64,000 bases of DNA. Source: Myxococcales bacterium. Lineage in GTDB: Bacteria; Myxococcota_A; Polyangia; Polyangiales; JADJMO01. Location of the stretch: positions 1 to 64,000 of the forward strand of contig JADJMO010000010.1 of NCBI GenBank assembly GCA_016709545.1. Reading direction: 5' to 3'. Position numbers and translations under genes: made by a program. Shown piece after piece: positions 1-12,031 of this stretch (positions within the stretch are counted from its first letter, which is position 1; every line of letters begins with the position of its first letter). Below the pieces are notes generated by a model. It was not told where the DNA came from and made no database searches. It was given only the letters and a program-made list of their open reading frames with translations.

Positions 1-258
1 CATCAACAGCGGGTCGGTGAGCTGCGAAGTGCCGCGCAGACGCTGGACGACGATCCGCGCCGACCAGTGCGCCCCCTTCAACATCGGCATGGCCCCGAGC
101 GGTCGCTCGGCGACGGCGCTGGTGCTCCCGCTGGCGCTCGCGGCCGTCGGCGCGCTCGGCCTCGACGCCCGCAGCGAGCACGCGGCCCACCCGGCGCCGG
201 CGACGCCGACCGTCCCCACGAGGAACCACACGAACCGATCCCCACCCGCGCGCGCCAT
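1..258 (-). CDS. Membrane-anchored protein, N-terminal fragment (runs off left edge)
   Basis: The minus strand is open from an ATG at 258 to the window edge, about 86 codons with nearly all third positions G or C, which marks it as coding. The N-terminus has a short basic stretch and then a hydrophobic segment (FVWFLVGTVGVAGAGWAAC) that looks like a signal anchor or lipoprotein signal. An Ala/Ser-rich linker follows, then a more polar segment starting near residue 55. A GGAGG directly abuts the ATG, which is too close for ideal spacing, so a GTG 27 nt downstream is an alternative start. No family is recognisable from this fragment. The overlapping plus-strand frame at 17-271 is judged a shadow. 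Confidence 0.55.
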   Translation of the reverse strand, partial: MARAGGDRFVWFLVGTVGVAGAGWAACSLRASRPSAPTAASASGSTSAVAERPLGAMPMLKGAHWSARIVVQRLRGTSQLTDPLLM

Positions 259-354
259 CCTCCGACGCTAGTCCAGCGCGACCACTCCGACACCCCCTCG
301 CAACCCAGCGCAAGCGCGATCGCTTCGGATCTTGCGTCGTGTTCCAGACGCGTT

Positions 355-389
355 CGCACGAAGGTCAAAGATCCTTTGACCTTCGTGCG
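355..389. terminator. Perfect 16-bp inverted repeat, hairpin after the minus-strand lipoprotein gene
   Basis: Arms CGCACGAAGGTCAAAG (355-370) and CTTTGACCTTCGTGCG (374-389) are exact reverse complements around a 3-nt loop. The element lies 28 nt past the stop of the minus gene ending at 417 and before the next minus gene starting at 258. No T-tract follows on either strand, so it is a transcript-end hairpin or a protein-binding palindrome rather than a classic intrinsic terminator. Confidence 0.5.
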
Positions 390-416
390 GAATCCACAGA
401 CCCCCTCGCCCCGGCG

Positions 417-1812
417 TCACCGCTTCGTGGGCAGCGGGAACCGCACCACCGCCGTCTTCGCCTTCCACCCGACGTTCGGGAACACCGACAGGTGGTAGAC
501 GTGCCCGTCCGGCGCGATCGTGATCCGCCCGATCCGCGGCGGCTTCGCGAAGCTCGTCACCGTGGCGCCGTCCGCGCTGATCTCCACGATGTCCGGCACA
601 GTACTGTTGATCTCGGCGTACACGCGGCCCGTGAACCGATCGCGCCGCATGCTCGTCACCGGCCCGGCCAGCGTGGCCCACGGCGTCGTCGTCCCCGTCG
701 CGAGCTCCAGCAGCACGACCTTGCTGTCCTCCGTCGCGACCAGCAACCGACGCAGGTCGAACACCGCCGCTGCCGTGATGCGCGACGCGAGCTTCGTCAC
801 CGTCGTCGTCTTCGACGTCACCAGATCCAGCCGTTGGAAGTCGCCGTTCACGTCCACGTTGCCGGCGTACAGCGTTTTGTTGGGGTCCCACACGAGCCCG
901 TACGGACCGGTGTCGATCGAGCTGTTCTTGAACGGCCCCGCGCCGCTCGTCGACTTCGCGGGCAACACGTTCGGCAGCGGCCGCGTCGCGCTCGTTCGGT
1001 CGAGGTGGATGATCCCGAGCCGCCCGTCGGTCCCCGTCTCCACGCACCCGCACGCCGCGCAGCAGATGTAGCTGGCCGCAACGTCGCCGAGGTCCTTGAA
1101 CTCGCCTCCGGGGATCTTGAGGACCGCGACCTGCCCCATGTTGAGGTTGGTCGTGCTCTTCCACTCCGTCAGCACCCCCGCCGGCGTGAGCTGCCGCAGG
1201 TAGTCGGGGCCCGAGATCATCGTCGCCGTGTAGGCGGTGCAGATGTCGTCGAAGTCGAGATCGAATGCACCCTCGCCGTCGGCGCCGTTCACCAGCGAGC
1301 CCACGAAATCCGCCCGGTTGAGCTCCGTGAGCGGCGCCGGCGTGCAGAACGGCGCGGGCCGATCGCACGGGCAGTCCTTGCCCCAGCACCGCCCCGTGTC
1401 GTCGCACTCCTGGTCGATGCACCCGCCGAGCGCGGCGACGCACGAGCCCTTCCCGTCGCACATCGTGCCGGGACCACAGGCTCGACCTGGCACCGAGGGG
1501 TTCGGACAGGGATCGAAGACGCCGGTCGTGAAACACGCCGCCGCCTTGTCCTTGCACTTGCCATCGCCGTAGTCGCACGCCGCCCCAGTGGGACAGGGGT
1601 TGCTGTCCTTCGGCCGACAGTCCTGCACGCACACGCCCTTGCGGCAGCTCTTGCCGTCGCCGACGCAGGTGGCCGCGCTGCAGCCGACGTCCGGCGTGGT
1701 GTCGACCACCGCGTCGCTCGCGTCCGCCGAAGAGCTGTCGCTGAGCGCGGTGCCCGGGTCCTCGCTGCTGCCACAGGCGCCGACCAGGAACGCGAGGCCG
1801 AGGAGGTCTCAT
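417..1812 (-). CDS. Cys-rich secreted lipoprotein with propeller-like C-terminal half (frame break in the signal peptide)
   Basis: About 465 residues. The first ~150 carry many Cys pairs, typical of myxobacterial surface lipoproteins. The remainder has short repeated strands (GLVWDPNKTLYAGNV, RITIAPDGHVYHL) like an SMP-30/YncE-type propeller. The open frame starts just after an in-frame TGA with no good start codon. However, ATG at 1812 followed by removal of one C from ACCTCC gives a perfect lipoprotein signal with lipobox LVGAC. I therefore place the start at 1812 and infer a 1-base insertion near 1805. The gene begins 5 nt after the zinc-protein gene, so the two are probably one operon. 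The role is unknown; cell-surface location is inferred from the signal. Confidence 0.75.
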
Positions 1813-1817
1813 GAACG

Positions 1818-2210
1818 CTACGGTAACACCCCTTCGCTCCAGCATCGCCGCCTGGCGATGCCGGCATCGGTCGAGCAGGGCCCCCGCGCGTGTGGCAGCA
1901 CCACCTGCAACGGGAGGACGCTGAGCCGCGGCGGCTCCGTAGTCGCCACGAGCCGCGGCTCCCCGTACGGACGCAGCGCGAGGACCGGCAGCCCGATCCC
2001 GTACACCAGCGCATCGAACACGTGGATCGCGACCAGCAGCCGCGGCAGCCACCGTGGTCGACGATGCACGCACGCCCCGCAGCGGTAGATCCCCTTCCCG
2101 AGGCGCACGCAGTCCACGCACACGAGATCGCCGCACTCTGCACACGCACCGAGCGGCTCGGCCGCCCGCGCGCACCCGCAGACCCAGCCCGGAGCGCGAT
2201 AGGGCGACAC
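1818..2210 (-). CDS. B-box-type zinc-binding membrane protein
   Basis: 130 residues. Residues ~10-45 hold six Cys in paired arrangement (CGC, CAECGDLVCVDC, CGAC), the layout of the B-box zinc-finger-like proteins common in Myxococcota. A basic PRW and a hydrophobic segment (LLVAIHVFDALVYGIGLPVL) follow, probably one transmembrane helix. The C-terminus is Arg/Pro-rich. It starts 94 nt from the divergent methyltransferase gene at 2305, so that gap should hold both promoters. It is followed closely by the lipoprotein gene. Zinc binding is an inference from the Cys spacing; no specific function can be given. Confidence 0.65.
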   Translation of the reverse strand: MSPYRAPGWVCGCARAAEPLGACAECGDLVCVDCVRLGKGIYRCGACVHRRPRWLPRLLVAIHVFDALVYGIGLPVLALRPYGEPRLVATTEPPRLSVLPLQVVLPHARGPCSTDAGIARRRCWSEGVLP

Positions 2211-2304
2211 GGCCTCTCCGACAGCCCGCTCTCGAGCGAGTTCCGCGCGCCGCGCCGATCCAAGCTCTCGCCATCGCCGGGGTCAGAGGCCCATACTCGG
2301 CGCC

Positions 2305-3173
2305 GTGAAGCGCATCGTGCTCGGTGACAACGCCGCCGTCCTGCCCACGCTGCCGCGGCGGTTCGCGCGCCTCGTCTACGTCGACCCCCCGTTCAACACC
2401 GGCAAGGTGCAGGCCCGCAAGCGCATCCGCGTGCAGGCCACCGCGGGCCAGGGCACGCGCGGGGGCTTCGCCGGCCGCCGCTACGAGGTAGAGAAGGTCG
2501 CGAGCAGCACCTACGCCGACGACTTCGACGACTACGTGGGCTTCCTCCTGCCGCGCATCGAGGCCGCGCTCCGGTGCATGACCAAGGACGCCTCGCTCTT
2601 CGTGCACCTCGACTACCGCGAGGTCCACTACGTGAAGGTCGCCCTCGATCGCCTGCTGGGCCGCGACAAGTTCGTCAACGAGATCGTCTGGGCCTACGAC
2701 TACGGCGGGCGCCCCAAGAAGCGCTGGCCGGCCAAGCACGACACCCTCCTCTGGTATGCGCTCGATCCGGAGAACTACGTCTTCGACTTCGCCGCCATCG
2801 ACCGCATCCCGTACATGGCGCCCACCCTCGTCGGCGCCGAGAAGGCCGCGCGCGGCAAGACGCCGACCGACGTGTGGTGGCACACCATCGTGCCGACCAA
2901 CGGCCACGAGCGCACCGGCTACCCCACGCAGAAGCCCCTCGGCGTGCTCGAGCGCCTGATCAAGGTGCACTCCGCGAGGGCGGCACCGTGCTCGACTTCT
3001 TCGCCGGCAGCGGCACCACGGGCGAGGCCGCCGCGCGCAACGGCCGCGGCTTCGTGCTCGTCGACGACAACCCCGACGCGGTGAAGATCGCCGCCGCCCG
3101 CCTCGCGCCCTACCGGCCCGAGTGCGTCGGCTTCAAGGCCACTCCATCCGGATCCGCGAAGCGTCGACGGTGA
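2305..3173 (+). CDS. Orphan site-specific DNA methyltransferase (N6/N4 class, single frame break)
   Basis: About 288 residues. The amino-methyltransferase catalytic motif DPPFNTGK is near residue 27. The SAM-binding FxGxG motif (DFFAGSGTTGEAA) is near residue 235, an order typical of beta-class N6-adenine or N4-cytosine DNA methylases (PF01555). The TQKPLGVLERL segment just before it is also characteristic. The frame breaks at about 2975: up to VHS the first frame reads well, and from EGGTVLDFFAGSG the next frame does, consistent with one missing base. The GTG start at 2305 is the only good start. No restriction endonuclease gene is adjacent, so it is an orphan methylase. Its 3' end overlaps the convergent GNAT gene by 41 nt. 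Confidence 0.85.
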
Positions 3174-3567
3174 ACACCCGGAATCCGAGCCGCTCGTAGA
3201 GCTTCGCCGCCGGGTTGGTCGCGAGCACGCTGAGGCGCAGCGGCACGCCGCGATCGCGGGCCGCGTCCATCGCCGCGCGCACCACCGCGCTCCCCACCCC
3301 TTGCCCACGGCACTCCGCGACCAGCGCGAGCTCGTCGAGGAAGTCGTGGTCCTCGCAGTGGAGCACGCAGACGTAGCCGATCGCTCTCCCGTCCTGCTCC
3401 AGGATCTCGAGCGGCAGGCTAGCGAACTCGGCGTCCGCGTCGCGCCGCCTCCGCGCGTCGTCCCACCCGAACAGCGGCTCCGCGTAGCCACGAAACGCCT
3501 CGCGGCGCAGCTGCCAGAAGAACTCGCGGTCGCCCGGCTCGGCGCGGCGGCGGGTCCACGGTAGCAC
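3133..3567 (-). CDS. GNAT-family N-acetyltransferase
   Basis: 144 residues from a GTG at 3567, preceded by AGGAGG at a tight 1-nt spacing. The acetyl-CoA-binding motif A is clear: AECRGQGVGSAVVRAAM (R-G-Q-G-x-G) after strands DELALVAE. The C-terminal NPAAKLYERLGFRVF is the usual motif B signature (N-x-x-A-x-x-L-Y-x-x-x-G-F). The substrate cannot be told. The gene is convergent with the methylase and divergent from the kinase. Its 5' end lies 54 nt from the kinase start at 3622, so the promoters must overlap. Confidence 0.85.
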   Translation of the reverse strand: MLPWTRRRAEPGDREFFWQLRREAFRGYAEPLFGWDDARRRRDADAEFASLPLEILEQDGRAIGYVCVLHCEDHDFLDELALVAECRGQGVGSAVVRAAMDAARDRGVPLRLSVLATNPAAKLYERLGFRVFTVDASRIRMEWP

Positions 3568-3621
3568 GCCTCCTGCGTAGCACGGCGCCCTCCCCGATCC
3601 GTGCGATGCTCGATCCGTTCG

Positions 3622-7510
<3,889 letters not shown>

Positions 7511-7513
7511 CAG

Positions 7514-8194
7514 CTACGGGCAGGTGGCGTCGGTGAAGAACTTCCTGCCCTCCTTGATCGCCTGACAGGCCATCGAGCAGGTGGTCTCGCCGCAGATGCG
7601 CACCTTCGGGTTGAAGCCGGTCGTGCAGTCGCCGGCCGTTCCGCTGCGACTGGTCCGCCAGCAGGTGCCCTCCGACGAGACGCAGCCCGCGATGGTCTCT
7701 CGGCCCTGCACGCAGACCGTGCCCCCGGGGCAGGAAGGGCCGGTCAGCGTGTTGCACTTGGTCGCGCCGGTCGTGCACGGTGCATTCGCGACGATGTCGG
7801 CGTTGTAGAACACGGCGAACTCGCTGTTCCAGTAGGTGATGCCGTCGCACCCGCAGACCGGCTGGAACGCCGATGGTGCCGCCGGCTTGGGCTTGCACAC
7901 CCCCTTGGCTGCGCCGCCACAGAGGACGCAGTAGCTCGTCGTCGCGCACTCGCTGCTCTTGCTGCACGCCGGGCCGGCGTCGCCAGCGCCGCCGTCGACG
8001 ATGACCCCGCTGTCGGTCGGGCTCGTGCCGGTGTCGCTCGTGCTGTCGGGCGAGGTCCCCGTGTCCACCACCGCGTCGGCCGGCTTGGTGTCCGTGCCCC
8101 CGTCGCCGGTGGCGGCCACCTCGAACGACGACCCCGCGCAGCCACTGGTGGAGAGGAGACCGACGAGGAGCCACCGATGCATGCGCTCGATCAT
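7514..8194 (-). CDS. Kazal-like Cys-rich lipoprotein
   Basis: 226 residues. The signal peptide ends with lipobox STSGC (about residue 20). An Asp/Thr/Ser-rich linker (DTGTSPDSTSDTGTSPTDSG) follows, a usual spacer in Myxococcota surface lipoproteins. The core PVCGCDGITYWNSE resembles the Kazal protease-inhibitor signature, though the following Cys expected in a true Kazal domain is missing. More Cys pairs follow to the end. The ATG at 8194 overlaps the TGA of yggS (ATGA), so translation is coupled. It ends 3 nt from the convergent kinase stop. Surface location is inferred from the signal; inhibitor activity is not established. Confidence 0.8.
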   Translation of the reverse strand: MIERMHRWLLVGLLSTSGCAGSSFEVAATGDGGTDTKPADAVVDTGTSPDSTSDTGTSPTDSGVIVDGGAGDAGPACSKSSECATTSYCVLCGGAAKGVCKPKPAAPSAFQPVCGCDGITYWNSEFAVFYNADIVANAPCTTGATKCNTLTGPSCPGGTVCVQGRETIAGCVSSEGTCWRTSRSGTAGDCTTGFNPKVRICGETTCSMACQAIKEGRKFFTDATCP

Positions 8195-8847
8195 GCCACG
8201 CGTGCACCGAAGATCGAACGACCGATACGCACCACCGTCGCGCCTTCTTCGATGGCCACCTCGAAGTCCTCCGTCGTCCCCATGGAGAGACCAGACAGCC
8301 CGAGGCCCTGCGCGGCCTCGCGGACCGCACCAAAGTGCGGGCGACAGGCCTCCGGCGAGATCATCGGCGGCATGGTCATCAGCCCCACCACCCGGATCCC
8401 CGCGACGTTGCGCACCTGCTCGTACAGACGTCCCACCTCGGCGAGCGGGACACCCGTCTTCGTCGCCTCGTCGGCCACGTTGACCTCGAGGTAACAATCG
8501 AGCGGCTCTTGCCGGCGCGCGCCCAGCGCCTCCGCGACCTCGAGCCGATCCAGCGCGTGGAACGCCGAGGCCACCTTGGCCACGTATTTCGCCTTGTTGG
8601 TCTGCAGGGGACCGATGGCGTGCCACTCCACGTCGGGCACGTGGGCGAGCGCCGCCGCCTTGTCGCGGAGCTCTTGCGCGTAGTTCTCGCCGAACACGCG
8701 GTGCCCGGCGGCGATGGCCTCCTCGATGTCGGCCAGCGGCTTCAGCTTGGAGACGGCCACCAGCGTGACCGAGCCGGGATCGCGCCCGACCCGCGCGCAC
8801 GCCGCGGCGATGCGCGCCTTCACCGCGGCGAGCCCCTCCGCGATCAC
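8191..8847 (-). CDS. yggS: YggS/PROSC-type pyridoxal phosphate homeostasis protein
   Basis: 218 residues, the usual family length. The motif LVAVSKLKPLADIEEAIAAG carries the PLP-binding lysine. FGENYAQEL, WHAIGPLQTNKAKYV and the C-terminal LSMGTTEDFEVAIEEGATVVRIG are family hallmarks (the phosphate-binding region is normally SMGMSxD; here Met is replaced by Thr). The family binds PLP without known catalysis and buffers vitamin B6 and amino-acid pools in the cytosol. The start is a GTG whose last bases form the TGA of the upstream methyltransferase (GTGA), and its own stop overlaps the lipoprotein start, so the three genes form a tightly coupled operon. Confidence 0.93.
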   Translation of the reverse strand: MIAEGLAAVKARIAAACARVGRDPGSVTLVAVSKLKPLADIEEAIAAGHRVFGENYAQELRDKAAALAHVPDVEWHAIGPLQTNKAKYVAKVASAFHALDRLEVAEALGARRQEPLDCYLEVNVADEATKTGVPLAEVGRLYEQVRNVAGIRVVGLMTMPPMISPEACRPHFGAVREAAQGLGLSGLSMGTTEDFEVAIEEGATVVRIGRSIFGARVA

Positions 8848-9512
8848 GGGAGCCTCGCGGCGAGCGTCCAGTGACGGTCGCTCGTGCGCGTGACCGACGC
8901 CGGATCGAGCCGGAGATCGCGCGCGATCGCCCGCACCTCGTCGAGGGTGAGCGCCGCGCGGAGCGAGGCCTCGAAGAGCGCGCGCTGGGTGGGCGTGTCG
9001 TTCGCCGCGTGGAGCGCCGAGAGGCTCGCGACCGCCTCCTCGTCGACCGGTCGCTCGAGGTCGCGGATGAACAGGAGCCCCCCGGGGCGAAGGCAGCGCA
9101 CCATGTCGGCGAGCGCGCGCGCGGGCTCGGGGATGTGGTGCACGATCGAGTTGCTGATCACCGTGTCGAAGCCCGCGGCGGGGAGCCGGCTCTCCTTCGC
9201 GTCGGCGAGCTCGAGCGTGATCCGGTCTTCGGACCCGGCCCGGGCGACGTTGGCGCGGGCGACCGCCAGCATGTGCGCCGCCAGATCCGTCGCCAGGACC
9301 GTGCAGGTGGGCTCGAGGGCGCACAGCTGGATCGGGATGCGGGCGGTGCCGGTCCCCACGTCGAGGACCCGGCCCGGGCGCGGCGAGAGGGCCAGCAAAT
9401 CCTCGGCGAAGCGGCGGTTCACCGACCCGTGGTCCATCGCGTCATAGGCCTCGGCCTCCTCGGCGGTGTCCATCAACTCGGGCTCGAGCACGCGCGAGAG
9501 CGGCGACGGCAT
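8844..9512 (-). CDS. Class I SAM-dependent methyltransferase
   Basis: 222 residues. SAM-binding motif I is VLDVGTGTARIPIQL (residues ~50-64), with the acidic residue after strand 2 in ATDLAAHML. Motif II/III residues are in FDTVISNSIVHHIPEP and LRPGGLLFIRDL. These match the Methyltransf_11/25 fold acting on small molecules; the substrate is not evident. The ATG at 9512 is chosen because the encoded protein then has normal family length. It is first in an operon with yggS and the Kazal-like lipoprotein. Only 36 nt separate it from the divergent TPR gene at 9549. Confidence 0.88.
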   Translation of the reverse strand: MPSPLSRVLEPELMDTAEEAEAYDAMDHGSVNRRFAEDLLALSPRPGRVLDVGTGTARIPIQLCALEPTCTVLATDLAAHMLAVARANVARAGSEDRITLELADAKESRLPAAGFDTVISNSIVHHIPEPARALADMVRCLRPGGLLFIRDLERPVDEEAVASLSALHAANDTPTQRALFEASLRAALTLDEVRAIARDLRLDPASVTRTSDRHWTLAARLP

Positions 9513-9548
9513 GGACGAGCGATAGCCGATTGTGGTTCCATCGTCCTC

Positions 9549-10223
9549 ATGCGTCGGAAGCACCTCGTCCTCCTCGGCCTCGGCACCGCCTTGCTCGGCA
9601 GCGCGGTCGGCACGGCCCGCTGGGTCTCGGCCAAGGACAAGAAGGAGGACGCCAAGCCCGCCAAGCCCAAGGGCGTCTCCGAGTACGACGGGCAGATCAA
9701 CGACGCCAACAAGTCGTTCGCCGCGGGCATGGCCGGCGGCGCCACCGACGACGCGATCGCCAAGTACCGCAAGGCGATCACGATGGACCCGACCCGCCCC
9801 GAGGGGCACCTGTTCCTGGCCGGCGCGCTCTATCACAAGGGCGAGTTCGCGAGCGCCGAGGAGGCCGCCACCACCGCGGTCTCGCGCAGCAAGGCCGATC
9901 TCAAGAACTTCGCCAACTGGCACGGCAAGGCGCTGTTCGTCGTCGCGACCATCAAGGAGACCCTGAAGAAGCCCGACGAGGCCAAGGTCGCCTGGAAGGA
10001 GTACGCCGACTTCGCCAAGGACAACCCCGACAAGCCCTACCCCGAGGGCTCGGGCGACGCGCCGCCGGTGCTGCTCAAGGTCTACCCGGCCAGCGCCGCC
10101 GATCGGCAGGCGAAGCTCGAGGCCTACAGCAAGTCGATCACCGACTACGCCAAGGTCAAGGAGCTGATCATGAAGCGTCAGAAGGAGCTCGGCATCGACC
10201 CGACGCCGAAGCCCGCGCCCTGA
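9549..10223 (+). CDS. Exported TPR-like protein
   Basis: 224 residues. The N-terminus (RRKHLVLLGLGTALLGSAVGTARWVSA) is a signal peptide or anchor with a likely cut after VSA. A Lys-rich spacer follows, then helical repeats: DAIAKYRKAITMDPTRPEGHLFLAGALYHKGEFASAEEAATTA has the TPR pattern of small/large residues (W/L-G-Y-A-P). The rest is helical and Lys-rich. A periplasmic protein-interaction role is inferred. It is probably the first gene of a plus-strand run leading to the transporter, with a 25-nt gap. Confidence 0.78.
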   Translation: MRRKHLVLLGLGTALLGSAVGTARWVSAKDKKEDAKPAKPKGVSEYDGQINDANKSFAAGMAGGATDDAIAKYRKAITMDPTRPEGHLFLAGALYHKGEFASAEEAATTAVSRSKADLKNFANWHGKALFVVATIKETLKKPDEAKVAWKEYADFAKDNPDKPYPEGSGDAPPVLLKVYPASAADRQAKLEAYSKSITDYAKVKELIMKRQKELGIDPTPKPAP

Positions 10224-10248
10224 TCCGGCGCAGGGATCGGAGGGTTCG

Positions 10249-11478
10249 GTGCCGCGTTTGACGCGGAGGCGAGCGTGGGCGATCGCGCTGGTCGCGACGT
10301 TCACGATGGCGATCAGCTACGTCGATCGCCAGACGCTGTCGGTGCTCGCGCCGACGGTCACCGCCAAGCTGAACATCGGCGAGGAGGCCTACGGCTGGCT
10401 CGCGGCGGCGTTCTCGCTCGCGTACCTGATCGGCGCTCCCGTCGCCGGGCGGGCGATCGACAAGGTCGGGGCGCGGCGCGGGCTGCTGTTCGCCGTGCTG
10501 GTGTGGTCGGTCATCGCGGCGAGCCACGCCCTCGTCCCGGGGTTCTTCGCCCTGTTCGCGCTGCGCATCGCGCTCGGGTTCGCCGAGGCGCCCTCTTTCC
10601 CGGGCGCCGCGCAGACCATCCACCGCGTGCTGCCCCCCGCCGATCGCGCGCGCGGCTTCGGCGTGCTGTTCACCGGCTCGTCGATCGGCGCGATGATCGC
10701 GGCGCCCCTCTCCACGGTGCTCGAGGCGCGGTTCGGCTTCCGCGGGGCGTTCGTCGGGGTGGCCATGCTCGGCGGCCTCGTGTGGATCCCGCTCTGGTTG
10801 TTCGTCACCTCGGGCGCCGACGCGCGCGCCGTCCTCGATCGGACCGAGCAGGAGACGAAGGAGCCCGCCCCGCCGATCTCCGAGGTCCTCCTCCACCCGG
10901 CCGTCCTCCGGGGCATCGTCCTCGTGCTGGCCAGCGCGCCCGTGATGGCCTTCCTGCTGCTGTGGGGCGCGAAGTTCCTCGTCGCGCAGCACCACCTCGT
11001 CCAGAAGGACGTCGGCCGCTACCTGTGGATGCCACCGCTGCTCTACGACCTCGGGTCGGTCGCGTTCGGTGACCTCGCCGCGCGCCGCAAGGGCAGCGAC
11101 TCGCCTCGTGCCCTCCTGTTCACGGCGATGTTGCTGACCTGTTCCATCGGCGCCCTGGGACTGCCGAAGACCCCCTGGGGCACGACTCTCCTCTGCGGAG
11201 TGGCCATGGCGGGTGGGGGCGGCCTCTTTGCGATCCTCACCGCCGACATGCTGGCCCGCGTGCCCCCCAACGCCGTCTCGCTGGCCGGGGGCCTGACCGC
11301 CGCGGCGCAATCCCTCGCGTACATCGTGGCGAATCCGCTGATTGGCCGCAGCGTCCAGCGCACGCACACCTTTGCCTGGGCGACAATGTCCCTCGCGGCA
11401 TGGCTCGTGCCTGGATGCGTCCTCTGGCTCCTGTGGAAAGCTCCCCCGATCGTTCGTTCGTCTTCGGACAGCAGCTGA
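10249..11478 (+). CDS. MFS transporter, ACS/hexuronate-like
   Basis: 409 residues with about 12 hydrophobic helices. The first loop reads YVDRQTLSVLAP and the loop 2-3 motif is GRAIDKVGARRGL, the MFS D-x-x-G-R-R variant. ISYVDRQ at the end of helix 1 is the signature seen in the anion:cation symporter (ExuT/GudP) group, which imports sugar acids. The starting GTG is the first in-frame start and gives a normal N-terminus. It lies in a carbohydrate-flavoured stretch with phosphomannose isomerase and GH31 downstream. The substrate is not determinable from sequence alone. Confidence 0.88.
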   Translation: MPRLTRRRAWAIALVATFTMAISYVDRQTLSVLAPTVTAKLNIGEEAYGWLAAAFSLAYLIGAPVAGRAIDKVGARRGLLFAVLVWSVIAASHALVPGFFALFALRIALGFAEAPSFPGAAQTIHRVLPPADRARGFGVLFTGSSIGAMIAAPLSTVLEARFGFRGAFVGVAMLGGLVWIPLWLFVTSGADARAVLDRTEQETKEPAPPISEVLLHPAVLRGIVLVLASAPVMAFLLLWGAKFLVAQHHLVQKDVGRYLWMPPLLYDLGSVAFGDLAARRKGSDSPRALLFTAMLLTCSIGALGLPKTPWGTTLLCGVAMAGGGGLFAILTADMLARVPPNAVSLAGGLTAAAQSLAYIVANPLIGRSVQRTHTFAWATMSLAAWLVPGCVLWLLWKAPPIVRSSSDSS

Positions 11479-11538
11479 CCCTTGCCATCGAGCGGGCAGT
11501 AGGTGCTACGTTCGCGGCCTCGCAATTCTGGAGGTCAC

Positions 11539-11898
11539 ATGAAGCAGGTGTTCTTCGCCGTCGGGTCGATCGTCGCTGCCACGTTCTTTGCGGGCTGTAC
11601 CCCGAGCCCCGAAAAGGTCTGCGCCAAGGTCCTCGAGCTGGCCGAAGCAGACATGAAGGACAAGAAGGACGACGAGAAGAAGTTCATGGAGGCCATGATG
11701 AAGGCCTTCAAGGAAGACTGCGTCAAGGAGGCGACGAAGGAGAAGGAGAAGGACGGGGACGCGTACAAGAAGACCGCGACCTGCGTCATGGACGCCAAGA
11801 AGCTCGACGAAGCCATGAAGTGCGACTTCGGCAAGGGCGGCGGCAAGGACGACAAGAAGAAGGACGACAAGAAGGACGAGAAGAAGGACGAGAAGTGA
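11539..11898 (+). CDS. Small lipoprotein with Lys/Asp/Glu-rich tail
   Basis: 119 residues starting at ATG 11539 with a strong GGAGGT ribosome site 5 nt upstream. The signal ends in lipobox FFAGC. The body has four Cys (VCAKV, DCVKE, TCVMD, KCDFG) spaced through an alpha-helical, highly charged sequence, probably two disulfides. The last ~18 residues are almost only Lys, Asp and Glu in short KDDKK/KDEKK units. No family recognised. A six-base-pair hairpin lies shortly after the stop. Confidence 0.78.
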   Translation: MKQVFFAVGSIVAATFFAGCTPSPEKVCAKVLELAEADMKDKKDDEKKFMEAMMKAFKEDCVKEATKEKEKDGDAYKKTATCVMDAKKLDEAMKCDFGKGGGKDDKKKDDKKDEKKDEK

Positions 11899-11910
11899 GC
11901 GTCCCTGGGT

Positions 11911-11926
11911 AGAGCGCCTTCGCTCT
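11911..11926 (+). terminator. Short GC hairpin between lipoprotein and manA genes
   Basis: AGAGCG and CGCTCT are exact complements around a CCTT loop, 13 nt after the small lipoprotein stop. The following bases are pyrimidine-rich (gcctcgtctctgttctct) but not a true T-run, so this is only a weak terminator candidate. Confidence 0.3.
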
Positions 11927-12031
11927 GCCTCGTCTCTGTTCTCTGGTCGGGCGTCCGTCCTCCTCAGCTCAGCTCCGCGAAGGAGGGGGCTGGGTGGTCG
12001 GGCGCCTTTCCTTTTCTCCGGGGAGCCTCTC

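Noticed and set aside
17..271. 84-codon plus frame at the left edge
   Set aside because: The minus strand here reads as a plausible anchored protein with better third-position GC.
268..2970. 900-codon minus frame spanning the lipoprotein and methylase regions
   Set aside because: Covers the lipoprotein and zinc-protein genes in a different frame and runs antisense to the methylase; no domain seen.
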